From Bostrychus sinensis (Eukaryota; Chordata; Actinopteri; Gobiiformes; Eleotridae), in assembly GCA_020698575.1 (NCBI GenBank), contig CM036239.1:15278263-15342262 (forward strand): a stretch of DNA of 64,000 nt, in the 5' to 3' direction. The translations under genes and the position numbers were made by a program. Shown here piece by piece: positions 1-12,200 of the stretch. Under the pieces are notes generated by a model. It was not told the DNA's origin. It did not search any database and saw only the letters and a program-made list of their open reading frames with translations. How positions within the stretch are numbered: position 1 is the stretch's first letter; each line of letters opens with the position of its first letter.

Positions 1-19
1 CGTAATTACGAGATAAAGA

Positions 20-312
20 TCAATGTACCCTTTAGGACATTGAATGGCGCCCGTCACAGTAACCAGTATGAGACAAAGGTTTTTTAGCAATAGGACAGTA
101 AATACATGGAATGCCCTGCCAGCCTCTGTTGTAACTGCTCTAAGTCTGAACAGCTTCAAATCATGACTTGATCAACTCTGGAAACACCACCCATGCTACT
201 TTAACTGGGAAGATAACTCCTTTAGTTACCCCAAACCCAGTATGTCGCAAATCACAAACATTATGAAGTATGAAGTTCAGCTCAAGATCTGGTCATTGAG
301 GCCACAGGGCAT
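20..312 (+). pseudogene. Degenerate 3' end of a LINE reverse-transcriptase ORF
   Basis: Bases 69-168 translate to a typical non-LTR retrotransposon polymerase C-terminus, with the motif RQRFFSNRTVNTWNALP followed by a hydrophobic SVVTALSLNSF stretch. The frame then meets a TGA at about 166 and continues as a plausible tail ending in a TAA near 331. Upstream coding-like sequence (NGARHSNQ) sits in another frame, which implies an indel. A short AAGT-type tandem tail follows at about 336-350, as in many LINE 3' ends. It is a dead, 5'-truncated copy. The clade (CR1/L2/Rex1-like) is a guess from the motif style. Confidence 0.6.
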
Positions 313-558
313 GCGACCAGAAAGCACCTAAGTAACCTAAGTAAGTAAGTCATCACAGCTTAAGTGGCCAGAGAGTTTTGCCTCACCCTCCAGGGGCCTC
401 AGTAGGCTAATTGCGGTAATTATTCCTGTCAATTAATCAATTATTTTGATATTTTTTTATTTGGGCTTTATAACAATGAAGCTTGGACATTAAATGGCTA
501 TCCACTTATCATCCACTATCCACTTAGCATGCGGGAAACTACCAGCTAGCTTACTATA

Positions 559-698
559 GAAGCTCATAGTAGTCACCCAAAAAAAACAACTATCTCGTAA
601 TTACGAGAAACTATCTCGTAATTACGACTTATTTTCTCGTAATTACGAGATAGTTTTTTTTTTTTTTTGGTGACTACTATGCGCTTCCGTATGTTCTT
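559..698. mobile_element. Palindromic MITE-like element
   Basis: The two halves are inverted copies. The left arm reads AGTAGTCACC, an A-run, then CTATCTCGTAATTACGAG. The right arm is its reverse complement, CTCGTAATTACGAGATAG, a T-run, then GGTGACTACT. The whole block folds into a near-perfect hairpin of about 50-bp arms. The same TCGTAATTACGAGA motif occurs again between the arms, and bases 1-15 of the window carry it too, suggesting a second copy cut by the window edge. No coding capacity. Target-site duplication not resolved. Confidence 0.65.
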
Positions 699-782
699 AA
701 TTTATGTAATGACTTAATTAATCACCACTAATAATTAACCCTTTAGGTGTCAGGTTTGGACGCAAACAACTGACCGCTTTTG

Positions 783-1400
783 GAAAAATTCACTGTATTT
801 CAATATTATAAAAACAACTTTTACCATTATTATAACTGGCCTAACAATCTCAATAATCAGTGAGAAAATTGAGTTTGGTGCATTATTTGTTTTTGTGTAA
901 TGTCAGATTGAAAAGTTACATTTGTGTTGTTAGTGGAATTTTGTGTACCATAGACCCCCTTTAACTAAAAGTTTCCTGCAGAAAACTCAACACAGTTCTG
1001 TAAAATTAAAGAGAAATGCAAAATTTCACTAAATTTCTAATAGTTTATCATTTCTTTCTTTCTAAATCAAGGTATTAAACTATACACTATATTTCAATAT
1101 TATAAAAACAAATTTGGCTTTTACTGTCATCAGTATGACTGGCCTAACTATCTCAATAATGTGTAAGAAGATTGACTTTGGTGCAGAATTTGTTTAGGTT
1201 TTATGTCAGATTGAATCAAAAAGTTAAGTTTGTGTTGCTAGTGGAAATTTGTATACCGTAGACTTCATTTTAAAAAGCATTTTTTCATTACAAGTGAAAA
1301 AAAAAACAATTTTGTCATTTATTTTCCATTGTCCAGCAGGAAAGGCCACTCTGTAAAATTAAAGAGAATTGCAAAAATCTCCTCTAAATTTTCTTCTAAG
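783..1400. repeat. Diverged direct duplication, unit about 300-360 bp
   Basis: Bases ~790-1045 and ~1088-1400 align as direct repeats. Shared blocks, in order, are TTTCAATATTATAAAAACAA, ACTGGCCTAAC, TCTCAATAAT, TTTGGTGCA, ATGTCAGATTGAA and CTGTAAAATTAAAGAGAA. The copies differ by many substitutions and small indels. It could be an old tandem duplication or an internal repeat of an unrecognised element. No open reading frame of note. Confidence 0.6.
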
Positions 1401-1720
1401 CCCATGTTTTCATAATGCACGTGGTCAGCACAATTACCTGAAACCCTCCCTGACCCCCCCCCCCCCCTACAAATATACACACAATTTTATTTTGTCCTTA
1501 ACATGCAGGCAACAGTTCATACTGTTCATCTGATCACAAATGTGTCATTTATTCTTGGATTTTGGACCCCAGTGGCCTGTAATCCTGAGTTTTTACAGAA
1601 ATAAGTCAAATTTTTTTCTTGTTTGTGTCATGAGGTATGTTTGTTCCTCAGTGGGAAACCATATGAAATGCATAAATCAACTAGATTTGAGTGGAAGCAT
1701 AAAATTTGAGGTGTTCTGTT

Positions 1721-2710
1721 TAAGGGTGCTCCGATCAGGGTTTTTGAGGCCGATCACCGATCACCGATCAGCCTCTGCTGTGATCGGCCGATACCGATCA
1801 TGGCCGATACCGATCACGTGGTCTTCAATGTAGTAATGTATTGTATGCAGGCTATTATTAGTTCCATTTGAAAAATACTGTAGCCTTTGTAAATATAAAA
1901 GAACAACAAAATACTACTAATTTTTGTTTTAGAAGAGGTTTTGTTGAATTATTGGTCTTTAATGTGTGCCCAGTGTCTGTGGCTTTGTTTGAATGCTCCG
2001 CTGATGTAAAAATCAGCTGTTCTTAATTGGTTCCTTTAATGCGAGTCTGCGGGTGCAGCGCCTGTGTCCGCGTAACGCGCAGCCAAACCAGGTTGAAACA
2101 CAGTGGACTAAAGAGCAGACAGCTCCTGCTGCCAGTTTTGACAACGTCTGAATGAAGAAAACGTGCAAAGAGAGCAGAGAAGACAACGATGAAAGGTGCT
2201 CCTCTCAGACTCACGGACACATGGGCTGCCTTTTTACTTTCTCTTTCCATTAGCAGCCATTTGGTGCAGTTTAAGCCACAAAACGCACAGTTTTCTCCGC
2301 GCAACAAGACACAGGCAGACTCTGAACTTTCTTAATCCTTTTAACGTAACTGTTAGCGGGTTAGCTGTAGCTCTATTTACGTTGGTGTTTACAAATACAC
2401 GCACTGCTGCGCCTCGGTTCTGTCCCGTGCGCTCCTAAAGCAGGCGGGGACACAGCGGGGACACAAAGCAGTGCCTCCAGGGCAGGTTTGTGTTAGTTAT
2501 AACCAGGGCTTAACTTAAAAACACTGCTAAAATAACGCTACTGCTGTTTAATCAAACCGGAGTTGCAGGACAGTAAATGTGAGAGCCTCGCGTGTTTATT
2601 GTAATTTGATCGGCCCTTCTGATCGGCCCATTTTACCGATCACCGATCACTCTATTTTTAGCCATGATCGGCCGATCATGATCGGCGGCCGATCGATCGG
2701 AGCACCCTTA
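1721..2710. mobile_element. Non-autonomous hAT-type DNA transposon, complete
   Basis: A 990-bp element is bounded by a perfect 16-bp terminal inverted repeat: TAAGGGTGCTCCGATC at 1721-1736 and its reverse complement at 2695-2710. A perfect 8-bp target-site duplication, GTTCTGTT, flanks it at 1713-1720 and 2711-2718. The 8-bp duplication is the hallmark of the hAT superfamily. Both ends are dense in CGATCACCGATCA and GATCGGCCGAT subterminal motifs, the expected layout of transposase-binding repeats. No transposase ORF is present, so movement would depend on an autonomous relative. Confidence 0.85.
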
Positions 2711-2718
2711 GTTCTGTT

Positions 2719-3347
2719 CATAATGAATGCAAAAGAGTGAAATATCCTGATTTTAAGGAATAAAAAAAAAACTGTTTATGGCTTTTTATGAGTGAAACAC
2801 CTCACACATTCAAAACTCATAAATTATAAAATTCCTTGCGAAACACACATCCTCGCCAGTTTTCATGGATATTAAACAATCACAGCCAAATTTATCTCAA
2901 TAAATCTCAATAAATGCATCTCCAACTACACAAATTTCCCTTAACAAGGCATAAGGGTTAAAATAACATTGACAATTATGTATGTACTTATTAAAGTCCA
3001 AAAAGACAATGTACACAACATATGTACAACAATAATTACACCTCTTATATTAAGAGATGACATTACATGTCTTGTAACTTAAGAAGTAGATTAAAGTCAT
3101 ACAAACATAATTAACAAGGCAAACATGTCAATGGCTACATGGTAACATAGACATTAACCTGCAAATTTATTCTCTGCATGACCCTATATTGTATCTTCAC
3201 ATGCAAGCTTAGTCATGGTGTAGTTTGTGAGTGCTGTTCTATGCCCAAATTACCGCAGCTTATAAACATTACATGGCTTGAAATGCTGGTGAAACAAAAG
3301 TTTGTTAATGCTTGGTTAGATTGGTTTACTGTGTCCTCTGCATATCA
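2719..3347. other. Intergenic AT-rich stretch
   Basis: This lies between the hAT element and the stop codon of the SEC14-like gene, whose 3' UTR and polyadenylation site must fall in its right part. I see no coding sequence or recognisable repeat. Confidence 0.5.
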
Positions 3348-3486
3348 TTACTGCAGCCTCATGTCTCCTCTACTGTGAGGACTTAGCTTTTGTACATCAG
3401 CAGGAAGGACCACCTCCACTTTGTAGCTCACTTTCTTGGACTGAAGAATGCTATAGCTGTTGTCAAAGCACAACACATCTGCACAC

Positions 3487-3531
<45 letters not shown>

Positions 3532-6500
3532 CACACACACAATAGTTAGTGTAAATATGCAGTCTTTTTGAGAAATAACCAGCCTTGATATGAGGCCCAT
3601 ACATAATATTGATGTGTAACTCACAGACTCCAGGCTCGGGACAGGTCAGGCAGCTGTCCTCTGGAACCAGATGAGAATTATAGCGCTCACTGGGTAAAAC
3701 CTGTTGCATCTCTGTAACCGTCTGACTCCCGCCATTTTTGGTGCGCTTATACACACCAAAACCAATATCCGCTCCATCACTGGCAAACTGCCATCTGCAA
3801 AGAAGAACAAATTCTTAAATTAGACATGATTATTATAAACATGAAATGCAGCTTGAAGGTAGGTATTAATCTAATCTAAAGGAACCACAAATGACTTTCT
3901 GAAACAAACGTGTTTACAGGCTGGTACAAACATAGCATGTGTTTCTTAAGCTAACTTATGCAACAGTGAAACTACATATTTATGCAACATAAATGAATAT
4001 AACAGTGAGAGATTACATTAGATATTTAAGGTTTTACCTTAAGAGAGTGCTGGGTGCAGTAATGTCATATTCAAGCTGAAACAGTGATCCTCGGCTTATG
4101 GTCACACTGCTGTCGTATTGAACATTCACTGAGTCTTGTATATAATATGACTTGGGAACTGTACCACCATAATTTATCTGCAACCAGATAAATGTTTATT
4201 ATATGACATTCTTTACTGATCTACCTCATCCATCTTTAACAATTCTCTCACCATTGTTCTGCAGCGAGGGTCGCCATCAGGATCAGTCAGTGTACCTCCG
4301 TACGCTGCAGGAAGCTGCTCAGGATCAATGTTTTTTTGTAACACTTCTTTCCAGTTACCTAAAGAAGTACATATTTTTAAACCTTTAAAATATGGTCACT
4401 TATTTTAAGATTGGTGAAAGAATAAAACAAGGCTTACTTCCTAAAACCATTATCTTGCGCCGTGTTTCCTCACAAAGAAAGTGTTTTATCAGGTTGTAGG
4501 CCATAGGGAAAATTGTTGGAGCTGAGTCAAAATTATAAATCATAATTGAATATTAACACACTGCAATGCATTTTTGATCACACAGTTGAATCAGACTACA
4601 ATATTGCATCATTATAGTAAAATATTTACCTTTGATGAGATACACCCTTTTTAGCCCCTCTGGATAGTTGTCTTCAAACATTGTGAGGACCTGCAGAGAA
4701 AGACTGCTGTTATAAAGGTAATTAAAGTCATGATGTTATATTATTAGATGACAAACCTCTCCATATGTCTCAATAGCAGGCTTCCACATGTGTTTCAAGC
4801 CCAGACCTTCACAGTCATAGATGAGCGTAATGGATTCAATGTTTTTACCCAGCTAAGAGATATAAAAAATGCAGGCTTTAGAGACCATGCAGAAAACACA
4901 TGAAGGAAATTTTCTTGTGAAGATTTTGTTAGACCTTCTGAGACTGCGTTTTACACTCCCTCCGTAGCATTTCTGTATGCCTGATCTTAGTCTTCAGAAA
5001 ATCCTGTTTGGTCGCCGATAATAGGAGGCCTTTAGGATCTAGAGGACCAATCACATCATACCAAATGGGGCTTCCCTCTTTGTCATAACCACACATCCCA
5101 CCAGACACATACTTCTCAATAACCTGACAGCAAGAAGAGGGAGGATGCATTCATAACAGACTATGGACATTTTTACTCTGAACTAATACACACTAAAAGA
5201 AATGTACCTCGGGAGGCTTAAAGTCTTCAATGATGGTATCTACTTTCATTTGTCTCCTGAACTCCAAGTGCTGCAGAAGGAAATTATTGGGAAAAAATTA
5301 TAATATAAATTGAAATAAACAGAGAAATAAATTAACATGTCAACTTACTTTTCTGATCATTGCTTCAGATTTTTGAATACTAAAGTTACGAGCTGGAAAA
5401 ATAAAAACATACGCACTATTAGCCCAATCTGAAAGTATACTAAATGAAAGTAAACTATATTTTTGGTATTTGTTGATGTCAATCTTCTAAGAGACCAATG
5501 ATATTATATTATCACAGAAGTTTTGTTTTTAAGTAAAACTGCTCAACAAATTGTTCAGTCTGCTCAAGGTTAACAGTCAGTGCAAATATTGACCCCCTGT
5601 GCCCAATTTGACTTGTAGAGTTAATAGACACTATGCTCTAGATGATCCAAAAATGCAGATATTGTGCTGTGTATAAAATTAGCATTAAAGTATTAACAAA
5701 TAAAAGACATTATTTATACAGTATACTAGAAATATATTCAAAAGATTAACTTTAAAACATAGGGAACGTATCATAACACTGAAAGCGCTCAAAGTTAATA
5801 GTAACTAAAGTTTAGCTGCACAGGGGTAGAGCAAACATTTACAATGAGATAGCATCCATGAGGCGACTTTTTGAGTTGTTTTAAAAAGGCTTAACATTTA
5901 CCTACTAAATGATGATACATGCTAAAAAACATGAACAACAATCTGTCTCTCTATCTCTCTATTATTTATCTATCAGTCTATCTATGTTCAGATATTCAAA
6001 CTGATCCAACAGACTGGTTCTCTCTAATGCAAATATGAAAGTATTGGTTTCGCAAGATCTGAATAGGGTAAAGACAGGGAGTCAGTGTTTCTCTGTAGCA
6101 TGTTTAGATAAACTACACTAAACTGACAGGTTAGGTCATTACAAGAGATAGAACAAGTTCTTTTAAAAAATGTGTTGGCAATAAAAGTTATATAAAGTCA
6201 GCAGAACAATTTTTAACAAGAGAAACTTACAACATCTCGGTATTGCCTGTATTTATAAAACAACATAGCAAGCACCTTAGGCTACACACTCTCTATCGGT
6301 CACAAGTAAACCTGTTCCCAGCCTTTTACGCATGACACTAAACCATGCAACTAGTTTCACTGAAGTAAGAAGGAAATTCCAGGCATGAAGACAATGGTAT
6401 CGATGCTTACTTAGAATAAGAATGGGGGTGGTGGTGGATACTTTCTTTGCACAAAGATTGGGTAATCTCAAAACGTCACTAAATCTCTATTAATGTTGTA

Positions 6501-6945
6501 AACTTTCACTTCTGATCCTGTATCTTTGTTTTATCACCAGTGGCTAAAGATTGTTTTGCCAGCATCAGTACCTTCACATTTGCTCAAACATGTGTTGTCA
6601 TGTTTGGGACTCACCTCTGAGCCAGCGCAGGAGGTAGTGGTCATGTTGTTCGGGCAGGTGGGGGAGAATGTCATGGACTCTTTCCCGAAACTGGACACAG
6701 AAAATAATGAATTTAATGTTTATAAATTTTTTGTTATGTACCAATTTATTTAAAAAAAAAAGTTGGTTATCCAAAAAGCAATTACAATGCTATAGAATAT
6801 TACAACACACACACAAACAGATATATTTTAGCAGTAGTTTTATTTCATATATAAATCATATATACTTTTGAGCTTAATTTTAATATCTTACCTCAGTTAG
6901 GATTTCTGCCTGCCTCTGGGTCAGGTCTCCAGCTCGGCCACTCAT
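3348..6945 (-). CDS. SEC14-like lipid-binding protein (SEC14L2/3/4 family)
   Basis: This is a cytosolic CRAL-TRIO/GOLD protein; the family binds tocopherol, squalene or phosphoinositides and moves or presents lipids. Twelve exons on the minus strand give 408 aa, close to human SEC14L2 (403). Exons: 6892-6945, 6615-6690, 5349-5392, 5208-5270, 4935-5123, 4757-4852, 4630-4690, 4437-4528, 4252-4358, 4038-4177, 3621-3794, 3348-3478. The start Met opens MSGRAGDLTQRQ, like SEC14L2 MSGRVGDLSPRQ. Residues ~15-60 are the CRAL-TRIO N-terminal helices (LLRWLRARNF). Residues ~75-245 are the lipid-binding fold, with SGGMCGYDKEG, WYDVIGPLDPKG and LIYDCEGLGLKHMWKP. Residues ~275-383 are the GOLD domain (RYNSHLVPEDSCLTC). 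Intron 2 (5,393-6,614) holds nothing recognisable. Intron 11 carries a long UG-type repeat against the last exon. I cannot assign the exact paralogue. Confidence 0.9.
3483..3541. repeat. Compound (ACGC)n-(AC)n microsatellite in intron 11 of the SEC14-like gene
   Basis: About seven ACGC/GCAC units run into about eleven AC units. Read on the gene's strand this is a UG-rich run that ends almost at the acceptor of the last exon (AG at 3479-3480). Confidence 0.9.
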
Positions 6946-9263
6946 CCTTGTGCTGTTAGTCATCCCAGTGTGTCCCAGCCTTTAGATGTGTGCTGTTACT
7001 CCTAAAGCCTGTGTCGTCTCAGTGAATAAACTGAACTGGAGTCAAATTCAGTTAAAAACACCCCCTCCCCTCCACACCTAGGGGTGGACTTTCATCCTGT
7101 AGCTCAAGGCTCTTGGTTGCAACACAGTTCTCAAACAGGGCGGCAGTTTAACTCTGCAAAAATGATTAAAAACAAAATAAAAAACAAAACACACACACAA
7201 AACAAACAAAAAAATCTGTAACAACAGCATACAAATAATTCATAAATTTATTTCATTTTTTTAAATACATGAGTTATTCAGAAACTGATCAGGACACATT
7301 AACCAGGTTCATGGGAAGAGACAAAAATCAAAACTCATATCACAGATATATCACAAATTAAAAAGACATAAAATGTTAGAGCCCTGCCAGAGAATATGAA
7401 AACAGACAGCTTTGCAGAGACATTATGGTAAAACATTGTTTATGAATCCTGAAATTTAATTTTGAAACCTATTAAAAAAATGAAAATAATTAAAAGAAAC
7501 TGTTGTGACAATTAAAACATGCAGTGTATATTTAAGAATATTACATGCTTTAAGTATTTACAAAAGAAACAAGCTGATTGCACCTTGATATTGTTAAACA
7601 AAAGTATTTAATAAAAAAATATTTCATTTATTGGACAATCATATAACCCTTACACCTTGAAATCATTTTAGATACAAACTATATGAAAACAATAGATGTA
7701 CTTAATTGTGAATTTAAATGTTCAAAATTACTAAACAATTGTAGAATTTTGTGTTAAATGGAAACCGCTGATCTTGTCTTGTGATAGACTTGAACTAGCA
7801 TGTTAAGACCAATGCTAATGCAACTTCTAATATAAGTAGTTTTACTTAATTTCCACACAGTAGTATGGGCCAAAGACTGTCTGCAGTCTGAGTGAGGCTA
7901 ATTAGCATTTAAATGAAGAGCTTTGTTTAATTTAAGGCTAACAAACATTCAAACATTTCAGAATATTTATTTGTTAAACCGTCCTGGCTGCATTTATTTT
8001 GTCAACATTTGTGTCTGCACATTCGTCTTACGCTAATGAATTACATTTTTTCATACATCTGCCCCTCTTTATTTGACAAACAATAAAAGATATGATTTGG
8101 TAGTGTTGGTAGTGTTCTTTCTGTACTACACACAGTGTAAAATGAACTTTGCCTACTTCCTATCAAAAATATTTGATTATTCCATTTAATAAAACATTTT
8201 TACCATCATGTCCAAAAAATAACTTTTCCATTTTAAAAACAAACTACCAATCAGGTAATACAACCTCATTGCATAAAGTATATTTTCTGTACATTGGAAC
8301 AACCAGAGTATGTATATGATGTAGATTAAAATATTATGCAGCTGACTGAAAACATTTACTCCCTATTAATACAGTGAAAAGCGCAGGAGAAGTCTTGTAT
8401 TTAATTGGTCTAAAGTGCTGCATTGTAATAAGTTACATTAAATATATATTAAACACAAAACCAGCCTGGATCTTTTCATTGCATCAGCACAACCATTCAA
8501 GACAATTTAGAAGACTCAGAACAAAATTCCTACAGCAAGTAGTTGTGAAATGAAGCTGCTGAAATGTCTGAATAAGCTGCACATAGTGGGACCATTTAGT
8601 TTTTAATGGTAATAAAATGGCTTAAACAGCAACATCAATTGATGCAATTTATGCAATGTCCATGAGACTGATTTGTTTTTTCAACTGCAAGCAGAAAGTC
8701 TTATCGGAACATTACTATGAAATATACCATTGGTTTAGATATGCCAATACTGAGATCTGAAAATAGATTTTTTTAAGCAAATAATTTTCCCAAAACTTTG
8801 CATAACCTGTTTTTTGTTTGAAATCATTTTGTATTTATCCTGTGCTCTGATCAAGTGACAGCCATACAATCTCTTCTTCAATGGAACACAATCAAAATAT
8901 TAAGATCTACATCATACAAGCCAGGTACATTTACTGCCCCTTGCTTTAATAGCATTTAAATGAAACCATCTGCAATAAACTATAAACAATAAATACATCC
9001 AAATGAGTGTTGTAGGAACATTCACTGAGGTGCTCCAGGTCTGAGGCTGGAAGGCAGAGAAAGACAAATGCTTCAATGTTTGGTGGTTTTTGGTCATGGT
9101 GTCCTTGGTTAGTGTTTGGCTTCCTGAATATAAGCAGCTTTGGTGACCACGGGACTTAAACAGTTCCTCGTCATAAAACTATATCCCACAGTTTATCTTG
9201 ACATACCCTCGTTTAGAGTTCCACTGAGATAAGATCTTAGGTTTGTCATATTTTTCAGGTGCA
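6946..9263. other. SEC14-like gene promoter side and zfyve16 3' side
   Basis: The left few hundred bases hold the 5' UTR and promoter of the SEC14-like gene. The right part must hold the zfyve16 3' UTR; TTTATT (AATAAA on the gene strand) occurs at about 8,070, among other places. The rest is AT-rich with no coding signal and no repeat I recognise. Confidence 0.5.
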
Positions 9264-12200
9264 TTAAATGGTGTATGTGATGTAGAAAAGAAACTCCATG
9301 TCCATAGCTGTCTGTGGAACACTTGCACTACCTCCGTGGATGACAGGTATCAAAGCGCTATCCAGCTCATTCATGTAACGCTGAGGAAGGAGCCTTCCTC
9401 CAGAACCAGCCTGGTACTCCACCTGTGGGCAAACACTAACATCAGCACATCTTCAAAATGAATTTATGCCATGGCAGGGTGACGTATTGATTATTACCAT
9501 GTCAGCTTGTGTAGAGACTCGCAGCGACAGGGAGTTGATGCCACTGGTCATGAGCACAGTGAGGTGTGGGGTGAGAGCGCTGCATGTGGCTAAAGCAATG
9601 TCTTTTTGAAAAGCGCTACAGGACGACAACACAGATGCTAGGTTGCTGTCAGGAGTCTTTAACTGGGAGAAAACCTGTTGGGACATTCAGATGTTGTCAC
9701 CCTTTTGAAACCATATCAAACTTCAACTTGGGAGGTTAAAATAATTATACCTCAGTGCATCTAATAGTGCGTCCATCTGATTCAAACTCTGTTTCTTGCT
9801 GCACCCGCATACTGCAAACTCCATCCAGTGGTTTCCCATCCACTTCACTTGTTTTGCTACAAATAATAAAAGATGTTCCGTTCAGTAGGTAAACATAGAC
9901 ACAAACTCAAACTTAGATTTAGAGACTAAAATTTGGTTCATATAAAACAAAACACTAAGGTTTAGAGATAAAGATATTTACAATGCTTTTCTTTGCAAAG
10001 CCAGAATTGTTCATTGTTATAACAGGAAAATGTGATGAGAAAATGTAATGTGCAGCGTCATGTGACACTTTACTTGGAAATGGGGTTACCTGTTCCAAAA
10101 ACAGATAATGACTTAGAAAATGTATTACCATACATATATTGCTGTTTAGGTTTTAACAGGTCCTGTTGTGCTATGCTACAAATCGAACTGTTAGACCTAA
10201 ACTAAAAATAATAGGATTTAGCTTAGGCTTAGCAGGGAACCAAGAGTGGTGTGGATTTGTGTTTACTAATACTATTGAATAGTAGTAGTGAAGAAACAGT
10301 AATGGTTTCTGTGTCTCCTACCCCTTGTTGACAGGTGCACTCCAGTTGATCCACCGCACTGTGACAGTTTCTCTAACCTCTGCTCCATCATTCTTGCCAC
10401 AAGGTATTTCAAAGTCTCTTTGCTCTCTGAGGGCTAGGCGCAGGGACTCCATGGTTTCCGGTGGGATCTGTACCATCAGTCCATCTGACAGACAAGCAAA
10501 CATCAGTTGAAACAGGTTAAACAACAATCATACAGCTAGAATAGCTACTGACACGTCTGCGTTACCTTCAACAATACTGGACTTGGCTATAAAACCTGAA
10601 GAGGCTTTCAGTGCTCCATTAAAGACCACAAAACTGGCACCAGTCACTAAAGTACAAAACATTTGAGTATTTAGTATTCTACATAAAGACAACAATTGTA
10701 TGAAATAAAAGAAGTAGGATTTAAGTTTGCCACCTGTTCGTGTCTTTCCAGGAATGCTGTTGGCCTGAGTCTGATAATTTCCCTCCTCATTTTGAAAACA
10801 CACCAGGTGAGAGTCAGCTTCAGGACTGAAAGTTGCTCCAATACTGATCACATGCTCATTGGATGAATTTACAACTTTTACCAACTAGAAAGCAAGATAC
10901 ATTTTGTCTCCTGTAAACTGCAGACTATGAACTATTAACAATGTAATTTCACTAAGCTATGGTTTTAATTGTGCTTGCTTATGTCTTACCTCGTTGAAGC
11001 TGCTTTTGGGTATGTCAATGTAACTATGGCCCATCTCCATGTGAATTCTTAGGCCGTCCACCACAGACAGACTGTACTGATAGTTCCTCAGATCCTGTGA
11101 TGAAACAATTAATACTCCTATTCTTACTCTTATAATTAAATTTTTTGGCACTGTTACTTACTGACAGTAAATTCATTATTGTGTGCCCTGTCTCCCGATA
11201 TACCGAGGCCCTAAAACGGACACTTGTAAGGGCTGTGGGGTACACTGAAATGAAAAAAGAAATTAAAATAAATATTATTGTTAGATGCATCAACTGTAGA
11301 CAACTGTAGCCACCTACCATCATATTCTGACCCCAACCGCAGAAGCAGCCGCAGTGGAAAGACTTTGGCCCAGGGCACTTCTAGTTTCTGTATGAGGATG
11401 CCAAACAGAAAAGGCTGAGGAGGCAGACTAAGACCATCTAGAGGCTGACAGCTAGGAGAGAAGAAGAGCATCCCAGCATGGTCCTTACTGCCCAGGAAAC
11501 TGCTGGTGAAAGTAATGTTATCCAGGTCATCCAGAAACTTTCCTTTAGGAAAAAGCAGACAGTTGTTATCTTATGCTTACAACAATTTGAATTAAATTTT
11601 AACAATTAAAATGATTTATAGACCTTTCTGAGCATCTTGGTAAATGTTGAGATAAAGGGTAAAAAGATCTTGTGGTATTTTCTTTTCTTCTGGCAAACAC
11701 TCCAACAAAAACACCAACTCTTTCTGTCCCAGAGCCTGCAGCCCAGTCGAGCCAAAGCACCAGCACTGGCGACTGCCATCTGAAATTGCCCAAGTCAAAC
11801 CTAGTCTGTTGGTATTATACTTACCCAAAGCATGGGTCAACCACAAGCAAGAAAACTTAAAAACTAACTTTTCATGTTCAACTTACAAGTAACTATTTTG
11901 ACATTGACCAGCAAGTTAGCGTTCAGTACAAACGTTAAAGGACGGGGTCCTCCTTCCTCTAATAAATGCAGAATCTGACACGGAGCTGGACTTTCTTCCA
12001 CAAGGACATCTAAAAGACAAAAAGCTGTGTGTCTCAAATGCAATACATTTAAGAAACCACTAATAATATAACAATTAGCTCTGAGTTAACCAAAAAAATG
12101 CATTGGAGAAATACCTCCAACTTCATTCTCCCCAGTGGTAATTAGCAAAGGAGGCAGCTCATCTACATTATCTGGCAAGAGATTGGGAATCATCTTCACT

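Noticed and set aside
2023..2438. Overlapping short frames on both strands
   Set aside because: They lie inside the 990-bp hAT element and match no transposase.
3428..3754. 108-codon minus-strand frame with poly Cys-Val
   Set aside because: It is SEC14-like exon 11 read through the GU-repeat intron in which it happens to stay open. The true protein splices out 3,479-3,620.
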